A stretch of 64,000 nucleotides of DNA, taken from assembly GCF_014636275.1 (NCBI RefSeq), contig NZ_BMEB01000002.1, positions 186,001 to 250,000 of the forward strand, read 5' to 3'. Positions within the stretch are counted from its first letter, which is position 1. Every line of letters starts with the position of its first letter. Position numbers and translations under genes: made by a program. This document shows positions 48,760 to 58,114 of this stretch, one piece after another. The notes under the pieces were generated by a model. It worked only from the letters and a program-made list of their open reading frames with translations. It ran no database searches and was not told the origin of the DNA. This stretch comes from Cellulomonas carbonis. Lineage in GTDB: Bacteria > Actinomycetota > Actinomycetes > Actinomycetales > Cellulomonadaceae.

Positions 48760-50415
48760 TCATCCCTCGCTGTCGTCGTGTCCCTGCGGGGCAGGGCGTT
48801 CCTGGATCATCCCATCCACGGACATGTCCGCCGCGGACGTGACCACCGTGACATGCCGAGCCCCGGGACCGCCTGCTGCGGCGTCCGAGGCTCCGGAGGG
48901 CCCCCAGAGACTATCCGCGAAGGCCGCCCCCAGGAGCGCGAAGAGGACGAGCAGCGCGAGCGCGACGGCGACCCGCGGCACGACGACGGGGCCGATCCGC
49001 AGCGCCGGTCCGAACCTGCCCACCGGTCCGCGCACGTCCGCCGAACGGTCCGCGTCGGCGGTGGAGTATGCACGGGGACCTCCCGCGCGCCGGTCCCGTC
49101 GGGGCCGCGCCCGCAGCAGCTGCGACCGGTCGACCCCTGGACGGCGCGGGTCGCCGCGACCCGTGTCGGTCGCGCCCCGGTCGTCGCCGGTCGAGGCACG
49201 GCCCTCGGGCTCGCCCAGGCCGGCCGCGGCCGCGACGGCGTCGTAGACGGGCGTGGGCTCCGCGGGCACGCGGGCGGCCGGCGGCGGCGGGAGGACCTCG
49301 CCGACCGGGACGAGGGGCGACTCCCCCGACGGCGACGGGTGCGGCGCGGGGACGACGGGCGGGATGACGGGCGGCACGACGTGGCCGGCGTCGGCCGCGT
49401 CGACCGCGTCGGCACCGGACGCACCGGACCCGGCGGCAGCCTGCCCGACCCCTCGGGTCGTCGACCGGCCCGCCCTCGCCGACGCCCCCACGACGGGCGT
49501 CGTCCGGGTCGGGGTGGGCTCGCCGGTCTCGCCGGCGTGCGCGACGTCGACGGGCCGGGCGTGGCGCCCGTAGGGCAGTGGGACGCCGTCGGACGGGGTG
49601 GTCTCGGCGAGGTCGTCGAGGTGCCGTGCGAGGGACGCCGCGGAGCGCGGTCGCGCCTCGGGTTCCTTCGCGAGCATGCGCATGACGAGCGCGCTCAGCT
49701 CGGGGTCGATCGCGCCCGGCATCGGCGGCACGGGCGTGTTGACGTGCGCGACGGCGATGTCGACGGCCGTGGGTCCGGTGAACGGGCGGTGCCCGACGAG
49801 CGCCTCGTACGCGACGATCCCGAGCGAGTAGATGTCGGACGCGGGCGTGGCGGCCTTGCCGATGGCCTGCTCGGGCGAGAGGTACTGCGCGGTGCCCATG
49901 ACCATGCCGGACGCCGTCATCGGCACCTGGTTGATGGCGGTCGAGATGCCGAAGTCGGTGATCTTCACGCGGCCCGAGCGTGCGAGCAGGATGTTGCCGG
50001 GCTTGACGTCCCGGTGGACCACGCCGGCGACGTGGGCCGCGTGGAGGGCACGCGCCGTCTGGGCGAGGATCGGCAGGAGGCGCCGCGTCGGCAGCACGGG
50101 CTGCCGGTCGAGGAGGTCGGACATCGGCTCGCCGAGCACGAGCTCCATGACGAGGAAGCCCGACCCGGCCTGCTCGCCGTAGTCGTACAGCGCGGCGATG
50201 TTCGGGTGCGAGAGCTGTGCGCTGTTGCGCGCCTCGGCACGGAAGCGCTCGAGGAAGCCGGTGTCCCCCGCGAACTCCTCGCGCAGCACCTTGACCGCGA
50301 CGTCGCGCTTGAGGGCGTCGTCGTGCGCGACCCACACCTCGCCCATGCCGCCGACGGCGACGCGGGAGACGAGCCGGTAGCGGCCACCCAGGGCGGTCCC
50401 CGTCTCGGGCCTCAC
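48760..50415 (-). CDS. pknA: Ser/Thr protein kinase PknA
   Basis: A 551-residue kinase. The catalytic domain (about 11-270) has AVGGMGEV, VAVKVL, HRDVKPGNIL, DFGISTA and GTAQYLSPEQ. A ~210-residue Pro/Ala-rich linker leads to one transmembrane helix (VAVALALLVLFALLGAAFA, near 482-503) and a short extracellular tail without PASTA domains. It works with PknB on cell-shape and division substrates. It lies 22 bases after pbpA. Confidence 0.94.
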   Translation of the reverse strand: MRPETGTALGGRYRLVSRVAVGGMGEVWVAHDDALKRDVAVKVLREEFAGDTGFLERFRAEARNSAQLSHPNIAALYDYGEQAGSGFLVMELVLGEPMSDLLDRQPVLPTRRLLPILAQTARALHAAHVAGVVHRDVKPGNILLARSGRVKITDFGISTAINQVPMTASGMVMGTAQYLSPEQAIGKAATPASDIYSLGIVAYEALVGHRPFTGPTAVDIAVAHVNTPVPPMPGAIDPELSALVMRMLAKEPEARPRSAASLARHLDDLAETTPSDGVPLPYGRHARPVDVAHAGETGEPTPTRTTPVVGASARAGRSTTRGVGQAAAGSGASGADAVDAADAGHVVPPVIPPVVPAPHPSPSGESPLVPVGEVLPPPPAARVPAEPTPVYDAVAAAAGLGEPEGRASTGDDRGATDTGRGDPRRPGVDRSQLLRARPRRDRRAGGPRAYSTADADRSADVRGPVGRFGPALRIGPVVVPRVAVALALLVLFALLGAAFADSLWGPSGASDAAAGGPGARHVTVVTSAADMSVDGMIQERPAPQGHDDSEG

Positions 50416-50437
50416 CGCCGGACCTCGGCGGGCCGCG

Positions 50438-51886
50438 TCACCGCAGGACCGCCTCGATGACGGCTCGTGCGATCGGCGCGGCGACCGCCCCGCCCGTGGC
50501 CTCGTTGCCCATCGCGCCGCCGTTCTCGACGACGACGGCGACCGCGACGCGCGGCTCGTCGGCGGGCGCGAACGCGGTGAACCACGCGTGCGGCGCCGCC
50601 TCGGCGGACGTCTGGGCGGTGCCGGTCTTGCCCGCGACGGCGACGCCGGGGATCTGCGCGGCGCGGCCGGTCCCGGACTCGACGACGCCGAGCATCATCT
50701 GCGTGAGCGCGTCGGCGGTCCCGGGGGACACCGAGCGGCGCAGCTGCTCCGGGTCGGTCTCGGTGACCACCTCGAGGTCCTGGTCGCGCACGGCGCGCAC
50801 CAGGTGCGGCGTCATGAGGACGCCGTCGTTGGCGACGGCGGACGACACCATCGCCACCTGCAGGGGGGTCACGCGCACCTCGTACTGACCGATCGCCGAG
50901 AGAGCCGTCTGCGGTCGGTCGACCTCGTCGGGGAAGGAGCTCTCCGTGACTGTCATCGGCACGTCGAGGGCCGTCCCGAAGCCGAACGCCTCGGCCTGCT
51001 CGCGCAGCGCCTCGTCGCCGAGGTCCAGACCGAGCTGGCCGAAGGCCGTGTTGCACGAGATCCGGAGCGCGTCGGCGAGGCTCTGGGTGCCCGACGGCGA
51101 GCACGCCGAGCCGCCGAAGTTGCGCAGCACGGACGAGCTCTGGGGCAGGTCGAGCTCGACGGGCGCGGCGACCTCGGACGCGGGCGTGAGGCCGTCCTCG
51201 AGCGCGGCGGCCGCGGTGACGACCTTGAAGGTCGACCCCGGCGGGTAGGTGTCCCCGGCGATCGCGCGGTTGACCAGCGGGTCGTCGGCAGCCGCGTCGA
51301 GCGCGGCCCACGCCTCGTTGACGGCGGTCGTGTCGTGCGACGCGAGGACGTTGGGGTCGTAGGACGGCTTCGACACCATCGCGAGGATCGCGCCCGTCGT
51401 CGGGTCGAGCGCGACCACGGCACCGCGCTGGTCGCCCAGCGCGTCCCACGCCGCCTGCTGCACGACGGGGTCGATCGTCAGCTCGACGACGGCACCCTGC
51501 GGCTGACGTCCCGTGACGAGGTCCTGGATCCGCTCGAGGAACAGCGAGTCCGAGGACCCGTTGAGCTCGGTGTTCATCGCGCGCTCGACGCCGCTGCGCC
51601 CGTAGACGACCGAGTAGTGACCGGTCAGGTGCGCGTACAGCGGGCCGTTCGCGTACATGCGCTGGTAGCCGAACGCGTCGTCGACCGGCACGGAGTACGC
51701 GACCGACTCCCCCGCGACGACGATCGGCCCGCGCGCGTTCCCGTACTCGCGGTACAGGGTCCGGACGTTGCGGCTGTCGCTGTTGAGGTCGGGCGCGGCG
51801 CCGTACTGCACCCAGGTCACGCTCACCATGAGCGCGAGGAACATGACGAGGACGACCGACGCGAGGCGCCGCAGCGGCGTGTTCAC
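50438..51886 (-). CDS. pbpA: Class B penicillin-binding protein PbpA (transpeptidase)
   Basis: A 482-residue enzyme with an N-terminal membrane anchor (ASVVLVMFLALMVSVTWVQYG). The transpeptidase domain has the active serine in PPGSTFKVV, the SCN motif in RISCNTAFGQLG and KTG in AGKTGTAQ. It cross-links peptidoglycan and should pair with the RodA encoded just upstream. The GTG start at 51886 overlaps the rodA stop by four bases. Confidence 0.95.
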   Translation of the reverse strand: MNTPLRRLASVVLVMFLALMVSVTWVQYGAAPDLNSDSRNVRTLYREYGNARGPIVVAGESVAYSVPVDDAFGYQRMYANGPLYAHLTGHYSVVYGRSGVERAMNTELNGSSDSLFLERIQDLVTGRQPQGAVVELTIDPVVQQAAWDALGDQRGAVVALDPTTGAILAMVSKPSYDPNVLASHDTTAVNEAWAALDAAADDPLVNRAIAGDTYPPGSTFKVVTAAAALEDGLTPASEVAAPVELDLPQSSSVLRNFGGSACSPSGTQSLADALRISCNTAFGQLGLDLGDEALREQAEAFGFGTALDVPMTVTESSFPDEVDRPQTALSAIGQYEVRVTPLQVAMVSSAVANDGVLMTPHLVRAVRDQDLEVVTETDPEQLRRSVSPGTADALTQMMLGVVESGTGRAAQIPGVAVAGKTGTAQTSAEAAPHAWFTAFAPADEPRVAVAVVVENGGAMGNEATGGAVAAPIARAVIEAVLR

Positions 51887-53322
51887 CGGAGCTCCTCCAC
51901 GTCGATCCGCTCGGTCTCCTGCTCGCCGGGCGCGGCGCCCGTCCCGGGCTCGGCCGGCGCGAGGGGGCCGGGTGCGCCGCCGTCGGCCGCGGGCCGGCGT
52001 GCGCTGTCCGAGATCCGCAGCAGGAGCGCCACGATGACCCAGTTCGCGAGCAGGGACGAGCCGCCGTACGCGAGGAACGGCATGGTCAGGCCGGTCAGGG
52101 GGATGAGCCGGGTCACGCCGCCGACGACGACGAAGCACTGGAACGCGACGACGAAGGACATGCCGCCCGCGAAGAGCTTGCCGAAGCCGTCCCGCACGCC
52201 GATCGCGGTGCGCAGGCCGCGCTGCGCCAGCACGAGGTAGCCGAGGAGGATCGCGAGCAGGCCCGTGAGCCCGAGCTCCTCGCCGAGCGACGCGACGATG
52301 AAGTCCGACTCGGCGTAGGGCACCAGGTCGGGCCGGCCCTCGCCCCAGCCGGTGCCGAAGAGCCCGCCGTTCGCGAGTCCGAAGAGCCCGCGCACGAGCT
52401 GCCCCGAGCCGCCGGGCGACTGCTGGAAGACGTCGTCGTCGAACGCGTTGAGCCACGCGTCGAAGCGGGCGGTGACGTGGGTGAACGCCGTGGAGGCGAG
52501 GACCGCGCCGCCGACGAACAGCCCGAGGCCGATGACGACCCAGCTCATGCGCTCGGTCGCGAGGTAGAGCATCGCGACGAAGAGCCCGAAGAACAGCAGC
52601 GACGTCCCGAGGTCGCGCTGGAGGACCAGGACCGCGAGCGACGCGAGCCACGCCAGGAGGATCGGGCCGAGGTCGCGCGGGCGGGGCAGCTGCAGGCCGA
52701 GCACCTTGGGGCCGGCGAGCGCGAGCGTGTCCCGGGTCGTGACGAGGTAGCCGGCGAAGAACACCGCGAGGACGATCTTGCCGAGCTCGGCCGGCTGGAA
52801 CGACATGCCGCCGAGCCGGATCCAGATCTGCGCGCCGTTGATGTTGGCGCCGAGCCCGGGGACCAGCGGCAGCATGATGAGCACGAGGCCCGCGACCATC
52901 GCGGTGTAGGTGTAGCGGCGCAAGGTGCGGTGGTCGCGCAGCAGCACGAGGACGAGCGACGCGAGAACGACGCCGAGCGCCGTCCACGCGAGCTGCCGTT
53001 CCGCGAACACGCTCTCGCGGCCGCGCGCGACGTAGGCGATGTCGATCCGGTAGATCATCGCCAGGCCGATGCCGTTGAGCGCGACCACCACCGGGAGGAT
53101 CACGGGGTCCGCGTACGGCGCCCGCCAGCGCAGCACGAGGTGCATGCCGAGCGCGAGCCCGACGAGGCCCGCGCCGTAGCCGAGGATGTCCGCGGGGAGC
53201 GTGCCCTGCGTCGCGAGACCGACGAGCGCGTACGCGCCGACGCCGAGCAGCAGGGCGGGCGCGAGCAGCGCGAGCTCGAGCGAGCGGCCGGGCCGCACGC
53301 GGTACGGGATCACCGTGGCCAT
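51883..53322 (-). CDS. rodA: RodA/FtsW/SpoVE family peptidoglycan glycosyltransferase
   Basis: A 479-residue SEDS protein with about ten spans. Signatures include GANINGAQIWIRLGGMSFQPAELGKI, QRDLGTSLLFFGLF, AESDFIVASLGEELGLTG and the catalytic-region LTMPFLAYGGSSLLANW. It polymerises glycan strands from lipid II. The C-terminal ~45 residues are a Pro/Ala/Glu cytoplasmic tail. The ATG at 53322 is chosen; a longer frame to 53802 overlaps pstP. Confidence 0.95.
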   Translation of the reverse strand: MATVIPYRVRPGRSLELALLAPALLLGVGAYALVGLATQGTLPADILGYGAGLVGLALGMHLVLRWRAPYADPVILPVVVALNGIGLAMIYRIDIAYVARGRESVFAERQLAWTALGVVLASLVLVLLRDHRTLRRYTYTAMVAGLVLIMLPLVPGLGANINGAQIWIRLGGMSFQPAELGKIVLAVFFAGYLVTTRDTLALAGPKVLGLQLPRPRDLGPILLAWLASLAVLVLQRDLGTSLLFFGLFVAMLYLATERMSWVVIGLGLFVGGAVLASTAFTHVTARFDAWLNAFDDDVFQQSPGGSGQLVRGLFGLANGGLFGTGWGEGRPDLVPYAESDFIVASLGEELGLTGLLAILLGYLVLAQRGLRTAIGVRDGFGKLFAGGMSFVVAFQCFVVVGGVTRLIPLTGLTMPFLAYGGSSLLANWVIVALLLRISDSARRPAADGGAPGPLAPAEPGTGAAPGEQETERIDVEELR

Positions 53323-53335
53323 GGCACCGCCGCCG

Positions 53336-54577
53336 TCACCCCTGCTCGAGCGACGCCACGCGCTCCCGGGCAGCCGGCAGGTCGTCCGCGGGGATCGTCT
53401 GCTCGAGGCGGTCGCGCACGAAGCCCGGGAGGTCGTCGACGCGCACGTCGGACCTCTCCACGACGCGCGACAGCACGAGCCCGCCGACCTCCTGCGGGAT
53501 GCCGCGGTAGATCGCGACGTTCCCGTCGGCGACCCCCACGTAGTACTGGTCCTGCGTCCAGCCGTAGCCGAGCCACGCGCCGAGCGCGACGAGGCCCGCG
53601 ACGACGAGCGCGACCGCGGTCCACGCGAGGCGGCGCCGCAGGCGCGAGGGCTCCGGCTCCTCCTCGTCCTCGCGCACGGGCCTGCGGGGCGGGGCCGCGC
53701 CGTCGTCGGCGGCCGCGCGGGCGGCGGCGGAGTGCTGCGCGGCACGGGCCGCGGCACCCTGGCCGCCGAGCGTCGGACGGCGACGGTCCTTCGCGGCCGC
53801 ACCGACGACGTGCGACGTCGTGGACGGCGCGGCGCCGTCGGGCAGCTGGTCGACCTCCACGACGTCGCTCACGACGACCGTCACGTTGTCGGGTGCGCCA
53901 CCGCGCAGCGAGAGCTGCACGAGCTGGTCGGCGCACGCGTCGACGTCCCTGACCTCGGCGAGCGTCGCGGCGAGGGTGTCGGCGCTCACGACGCCCGACA
54001 GACCGTCGGAGCACAGGAGCCACCGGTCGCCCGGGCGGGCCTCGCGCACCGACATGTCGGGCGAGATGTCCATGTCGAAGTCGCCCAGCACGCGCAGGAG
54101 GACCGACCGCTGCGGGTGGTGGTCGGCCTCCTCCTGCGTGATCTTGCCCGTGGTCACGAGGTGCTGGACGAACGAGTGGTCCGTCGTGACCTGGCTGAGG
54201 ACGCCGTCGCGCAGCAGGTAGGCGCGCGAGTCGCCGATGTGGGCCATCGCGAGCTTGTTGCCCGAGCGCAGGAGGGCCGTGACGGTCGTGCCGAGGCCCG
54301 CGAGCTCGGGCTCGGCCTCGGCCCGCGCGAGCAGCTCCTCGTGGGCCTCGGTGAGCGCGCGCGTGAGCTCGGCCAGCGCGTCGTCGGGCCCGTGCGCCTC
54401 GTCGTCGAGCGGCGCGAGGTGCGCGACGGCGACCGACGACGCGACGTCGCCGCCCGCGTGGCCCCCCATGCCGTCCGCGACGACGAGCAGGTGCGGACCC
54501 GCGTACCCCGAGTCGTCGTTCTTCGCGCGCACGAGGCCCACGTCGGAGCGCGCGGCGTAGCGCAGTGCGATGGACAA
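53336..54577 (-). CDS. pstP: PP2C-type Ser/Thr phosphatase PstP
   Basis: A 413-residue membrane phosphatase that reverses PknA/PknB phosphorylation. The PP2C domain (1-235) has RAKNDDSGY, VVADGMGGHAGGDVASS, GDSRAYLLRDG, CSDGLSGVV and GAPDNVTVVV. A basic linker, one span (LAWTAVALVVAGLVALGAWLG) and an extracellular domain follow. Family alignment places the start at SIALRYAARSDVG, which here has a rare TTG start (54577), with AGAGG about 11 bases upstream and no better ATG or GTG nearby. Confidence 0.92.
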   Translation of the reverse strand: MSIALRYAARSDVGLVRAKNDDSGYAGPHLLVVADGMGGHAGGDVASSVAVAHLAPLDDEAHGPDDALAELTRALTEAHEELLARAEAEPELAGLGTTVTALLRSGNKLAMAHIGDSRAYLLRDGVLSQVTTDHSFVQHLVTTGKITQEEADHHPQRSVLLRVLGDFDMDISPDMSVREARPGDRWLLCSDGLSGVVSADTLAATLAEVRDVDACADQLVQLSLRGGAPDNVTVVVSDVVEVDQLPDGAAPSTTSHVVGAAAKDRRRPTLGGQGAAARAAQHSAAARAAADDGAAPPRRPVREDEEEPEPSRLRRRLAWTAVALVVAGLVALGAWLGYGWTQDQYYVGVADGNVAIYRGIPQEVGGLVLSRVVERSDVRVDDLPGFVRDRLEQTIPADDLPAARERVASLEQG

Positions 54578-54585
54578 CGCGGCGC

Positions 54586-55089
54586 CTACCTCTGCAGCTC
54601 GATGGTGCTCTGGCCGACGCGGACCTGCGTGCCGGGCCGGACGAGCACGGGACGGTCGACGCGCTCGCGGCCCACGAACGTCCCGTTGGTCGAGCCGAGG
54701 TCCTCGACGAACCACTCGCCGTCCTGCGGGTAGATCCGTGCGTGGCGAGACGACGAGTAGTCGTCGTCGAGGACGAGCGTGCACGAGGGGGCGCGGCCGA
54801 TGAGCACGGCCGACGTCGTGAGCGGGAGGGTCGTGCCGCGCAGCGGGCCGTCGGTGACGACGAGGCGCCGCGGTCCCGAGTCGCGCCGCGCGATCGGGGT
54901 CGGGCGCGCGGCGGGCGTCACCGCGGGGGCCGCCGGGGTCGCGACGGGCGGGCCGGGAGTGCGGCGCAGGCGGCGCACGATGCGCGTGCCGTACAGGTCG
55001 CGGCGCAGCACGCCGATCGCGGCGAGCACGAACAGCCACAGCAGCAGGAGGTACCCCAGCCGGAGGAGGGTGACCGTGAGCTCGCTCAC
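54586..55089 (-). CDS. fhaB: FHA-domain protein FhaB (FipA)
   Basis: A 167-residue protein with an N-terminal membrane helix (LGYLLLLWLFVLAAIGVL) and a C-terminal FHA domain (GRAPSCTLVLDDDYSSSRHARI, then DLGSTNGTFVG) that binds phosphothreonine. In mycobacteria it couples PknA/PknB signals to the divisome and septal peptidoglycan synthesis. It lies 7 bases after fhaA and 8 bases before pstP. Confidence 0.94.
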   Translation of the reverse strand: MSELTVTLLRLGYLLLLWLFVLAAIGVLRRDLYGTRIVRRLRRTPGPPVATPAAPAVTPAARPTPIARRDSGPRRLVVTDGPLRGTTLPLTTSAVLIGRAPSCTLVLDDDYSSSRHARIYPQDGEWFVEDLGSTNGTFVGRERVDRPVLVRPGTQVRVGQSTIELQR

Positions 55090-55096
55090 CCGGCGA

Positions 55097-55804
55097 TCAC
55101 CGGTCCTCGTCCTCGTCGACGCCCGTCCAGAACAGGATGCGTGTGCGGCCGATCGTGATCGTGTTGCCGTCGACGAGCGTCGCGGCGGGCACCTTGTGGC
55201 CCTCGACGAAGGTGCCGTTGGTCGAGCCGAGGTCGGACGCGACGACGCCGTCGGGCGTCACGCGGATCTCGAGGTGACGGCGGGAGATGCCCGGGTCGTC
55301 GACGATGATGTCGGCCTCGCTGCCGCGCCCGATGACGGTCACGGGCCCGGTGAGGAGGTAGCGCTGGCCGTCGATGTCGACGAGCGGGTGGCGCACCGAC
55401 GCGGCGACGGTGGTGGCGGGCGCGACGGCTCCGCGCACGGTCGCGCTGCGGACCTGGAAGCGGCCCTCCTCGAGAGTCGGGTCCTCGACGAACGCGACGG
55501 TCACGGGGCCGACGAACGCGTAGCGCTGGTGCGTCGCGTGCTCGGTGACGTTCGCGGCGAGCTCGTCCGCGAGCGGCTCCGCGCCCCACGCCTCGACCTT
55601 CTGGTGGTCCGCGGGCGACAGCTCGATCGTGAACTCGTTCGGGACGACGGTGCGGTCCCGCCCGACGACGGCGGCACGGTCGTCCAGCTCACGTCGGAGC
55701 GCGCTCGCGAGCTCGACGGGCTTGACCTCGCTGCGGAAGGCCTTCGCGAACGCGGTGCTGACGACCTTCTCCACGCCCTTCTCGAAGCGGTCGAGGACTC
55801 CCAT
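55097..55804 (-). CDS. fhaA: DUF3662 and FHA-domain protein FhaA
   Basis: A 235-residue protein, shorter than M. tuberculosis FhaA because the central linker is small. The N-terminal DUF3662 domain (MGVLDRFEKGVEKVVSTAFAKAF ... VVPNEFTIELSPADH) is followed by a C-terminal FHA domain (IGRGSEADIIVDDPGISRRHLEI, DLGSTNGTFVEG). In M. tuberculosis its FHA domain docks on the phosphorylated MviN pseudokinase; the matching pseudokinase is encoded here in the murJ fusion. It is the first gene of the kinase operon. Confidence 0.95.
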   Translation of the reverse strand: MGVLDRFEKGVEKVVSTAFAKAFRSEVKPVELASALRRELDDRAAVVGRDRTVVPNEFTIELSPADHQKVEAWGAEPLADELAANVTEHATHQRYAFVGPVTVAFVEDPTLEEGRFQVRSATVRGAVAPATTVAASVRHPLVDIDGQRYLLTGPVTVIGRGSEADIIVDDPGISRRHLEIRVTPDGVVASDLGSTNGTFVEGHKVPAATLVDGNTITIGRTRILFWTGVDEDEDR

Positions 55805-56077
55805 GCCACCTCCTCCCGGTCGTGCGGCGGGCGTCCGGGGCCCGCTGACGTCGTCGTGTCCGAGGGCCCCGCCGTGCCGTCACGCGCGCCGGGATCGACC
55901 CGCACGGGGCGGGACGAGGGCGGCGGGCAGCACGGGGACCCCCGGAGGTCCGCAGTGATCGTATCCGCCGGTGCTGCGTCGCGCCGGGACGCGGGCCCGG
56001 AGCAGGGGGTGAGGCTCCTGCGACGGCCCCGTGCGCGTGCGGGCCGACGTGCGTGGCGTGCTAGCCTCTTCCGTCGC

Positions 56078-56163
56078 GGGCAAGTGGCGAAATGGCAGAC
56101 GCGCTGGCTTCAGGTGCCAGTGTCCGAAAGGACGTGGGGGTTCAAGTCCCCCCTTGCCCACCA
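56078..56163 (+). tRNA. tRNA-Leu (CAG)
   Basis: An 86-base class II tRNA: acceptor GGGCAAG/CTTGCCC, anticodon CAG at 56111-56113 in loop TTCAGGT, a long variable arm (TGTCCGAAAGGACG) and T-arm GGGGGTTCAAGTCCCCC. CCA is encoded at 56161-56163, unlike the other two tRNAs here. Confidence 0.97.
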
Positions 56164-56166
56164 GCT

Positions 56167-56200
56167 CGAGAGCCGGGGACCACGTGGTCCCCGGCTCTCG
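56167..56200. terminator. Bidirectional terminator after tRNA-Leu
   Basis: A 34-base perfect inverted repeat with 17-base arms (CGAGAGCCGGGGACCAC and its complement) and no spacer. The CACGTG centre is coincidental. It lies between convergent tRNA-Leu and the gene at 56260. Confidence 0.88.
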
Positions 56201-56259
56201 TCGTCTCCCGGGGATGTCGTTCCCGGCTGCCGCCCCGCCCGGCTCCGCACGCCTGCGGC

Positions 56260-57603
56260 TCAGACCTCCAGCCGCGCGACGAGCTCGTCGAACGAGACCA
56301 CCTCGACCCCGGCCGGCAGCTCCGCGACCAGCTCGGGCGGCACGACGTCGTCGGGCGTCACGATCCAGCCCGCGACCGCGGCGCCGTAGGTGAGCATCGG
56401 CACGAGCCGGTCGGCCCGCCCACGCACCGCTGCCGGCTTCGGGCGGCGGACCCACCCCGCGAGCTCGACCGCGACGCGTCCCCTCATCGGGACCTCGACG
56501 AGGGCGTCGATCGGCAGCTCGGGCGGCAGCTCGGCCGGTCCGTCGACGACCAGCGGGTCGAGCCGCGCCCGGGCCGCGTCCTCGAACACCTGGCGCATCA
56601 TCCGCCGGACCGTCGTCGTCAGGTCGACGTGCGTCGCGACGACGTCCGCGGCGCCGGCCTCGCGCAGGCTCGCGCCGTGCTCGCGGAGCGTGGTGTCGCC
56701 CGCGTAGACGACGACGGGCACGCCGGGCGCGACGTCGCGGGCGGCGGCGATGAGGTCGTGCGCGGCATGGTCGTTGAGCACGCCGTCCTCGACGCGCACC
56801 GCGTCGGAGATGACGAGCCCGTACCGACCGGTGGCGAGCAGCTCGAGCGCGTCGGCCGTCGAGGTGACCTCCTCGACGTCGACGAGCCGGCGGATCGCCT
56901 CGACCTCGTAGGCGTTGTTCATGGGGACGTCGTCGACCCACAGGATGCGCCGGACGGGGGTGCGCGGTGCGGTGCCGGGTGGGACACCGCGCGGTCGGGC
57001 TGCCGCGCTCGGGGTGGGCGCCGACGGCGGTGCGGGCACGGGTGTCGGCTCGGGTCGGTGCGCTCCCGGTCGCGGGGCCTGCGGTCGGGGGGCCTCGGGT
57101 CGCGGGGACGAGGGCGCGTCGTCGCGGTCCTCGGCATCGAGCCCGCCGTCGCGCGTGCGCTCGGCCAGCTCGTCGAGGGACTCGAAGGCGGTTTCGAGCG
57201 CCGCGTGCTGCGCCTCGAGGACCCTGATCGCGCTCGCGAGACCGTTCGCGGCGTCGTCGCGCCACTCGGCCTTGGCGCCGCCGAACTCGATGACCTTGAG
57301 GCGCGACGCGAACGGGGCGAGGAGCGCGAGCGCGAGGAGAAGCACCGACGTCTCGGTGACCTGGAGGCCGTCCTCGAAGAAGGTGTGGACGACGAGGCCC
57401 GCGGCCGCGAGGACCGCCACGACGTAGCCCGCCACGACGAATGCCCGCGGCGGCGAGCCGGTCCCCGTGGCGTCGGAGGTACGGAGGCGGTCGAGCGCAG
57501 CCCGTGCGGCTTCGATCGCGTCGGCGGGCCGGGCGGGGTGCGGTGCCGCGGCGCCGGTCGTCGGAGCGCGAGGGGTCCGCGCTCGGCGGGGCTGTGACGG
57601 CAT
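56260..57603 (-). CDS. Membrane-anchored pseudo-receiver protein, unknown function
   Basis: A 447-residue protein. Two hydrophobic spans (about 54-76 and 86-99), then a helical segment (KVIEFGGAKAEWRDDAANGL onward), a Pro-rich linker (160-215) and a response-regulator receiver-like domain (about 217-335). The latter keeps the acidic pair in ILWVDDVP and the phospho-acceptor-like Asp of LVISDAVR, but lacks the usual Thr/Ser and Lys (VVVYAGDT; GAADVVATH), so phosphorylation is doubtful. The last ~100 residues (ALVEVPMRGRVAVELAGW ... AGWIVTPDDV) resemble the strand pattern of a restriction-endonuclease-like fold, weakly. No kinase neighbour. Function is unknown. Confidence 0.72.
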   Translation of the reverse strand: MPSQPRRARTPRAPTTGAAAPHPARPADAIEAARAALDRLRTSDATGTGSPPRAFVVAGYVVAVLAAAGLVVHTFFEDGLQVTETSVLLLALALLAPFASRLKVIEFGGAKAEWRDDAANGLASAIRVLEAQHAALETAFESLDELAERTRDGGLDAEDRDDAPSSPRPEAPRPQAPRPGAHRPEPTPVPAPPSAPTPSAAARPRGVPPGTAPRTPVRRILWVDDVPMNNAYEVEAIRRLVDVEEVTSTADALELLATGRYGLVISDAVRVEDGVLNDHAAHDLIAAARDVAPGVPVVVYAGDTTLREHGASLREAGAADVVATHVDLTTTVRRMMRQVFEDAARARLDPLVVDGPAELPPELPIDALVEVPMRGRVAVELAGWVRRPKPAAVRGRADRLVPMLTYGAAVAGWIVTPDDVVPPELVAELPAGVEVVSFDELVARLEV

Positions 57604-57761
57604 CGCGCCTCCTCACCTCGGCAGCGTTCCGACCGTACGCCCGTCGTGCTGCGCCTGGCTCCCCCGCCGCGCGCCCTCGCGTCGCCGGTCGTACGGTCGA
57701 ACGTGGGGGTCGCGGGGTCGCCCGCACCCCGGCCAGTGATCCACGACCGAGAGGACTGAGC

Positions 57762-58004
57762 ATGGGAGCCGACGGCGAGACCGGTGCCCTCACGGGTACG
57801 AAGGACAAGGACTACAACGTCATCTGGTTCACGCACGCGTGCCTGAAGAACGTGCTGCGCCTCGAGACGTACATCCACGACGCCGAGCGCGACGGCGACA
57901 CCGAGCTCGCCGACTTCTTCCGGCGCGCCCAGGCCGAGAGCCGCAAGGGCGCCGACCAGGGCAAGCAGCTCCTCGCGCAGCGACTGGGCAGCAGCGACGC
58001 CTGA
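57762..58004 (+). CDS. Small conserved actinobacterial protein
   Basis: An 80-residue soluble protein: TGTKDKDYNVIWFTHACLKN, LRLETYIHDAERDGD, ADFFRRAQAESRKGADQGK. It is predicted as two or three helices. Similar small proteins are widespread in actinobacteria, but their function is unknown to me. The ATG at 57762 is preceded by GAGAGGACTGAG; the frame upstream to 57441 overlaps the divergent gene and has no similarity. Confidence 0.8.
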   Translation: MGADGETGALTGTKDKDYNVIWFTHACLKNVLRLETYIHDAERDGDTELADFFRRAQAESRKGADQGKQLLAQRLGSSDA

Positions 58005-58034
58005 CGGATCCGGCCCGCGTACGGGTCCGACCGC

Positions 58035-58069
58035 CGGCCGGTGGGGGAGGCTTCCACCCCCACCGGCCG
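58035..58069. terminator. Bidirectional terminator
   Basis: A perfect 13-base stem CGGCCGGTGGGGG (58035-58047) with 58057-58069 and a nine-base loop, between convergent genes at 57762 and 58115. Confidence 0.9.
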
Positions 58070-58114
58070 TCGTGCGTCCTGGGCCGTCCACGCACCTGGT
58101 ATCACCCCGGCTCC

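Noticed and set aside
47218..50460. 1080-codon plus-strand open frame across pknB/pknA
   Set aside because: It runs antisense to two well-conserved kinase genes. High GC suppresses stops in that frame. Its translation is Arg/Val/Asp low-complexity.
56181..56186. CACGTG core after tRNA-Leu as a parS or E-box-like site
   Set aside because: It is simply the centre of the 34-base terminator palindrome, and the flanks do not match parS.
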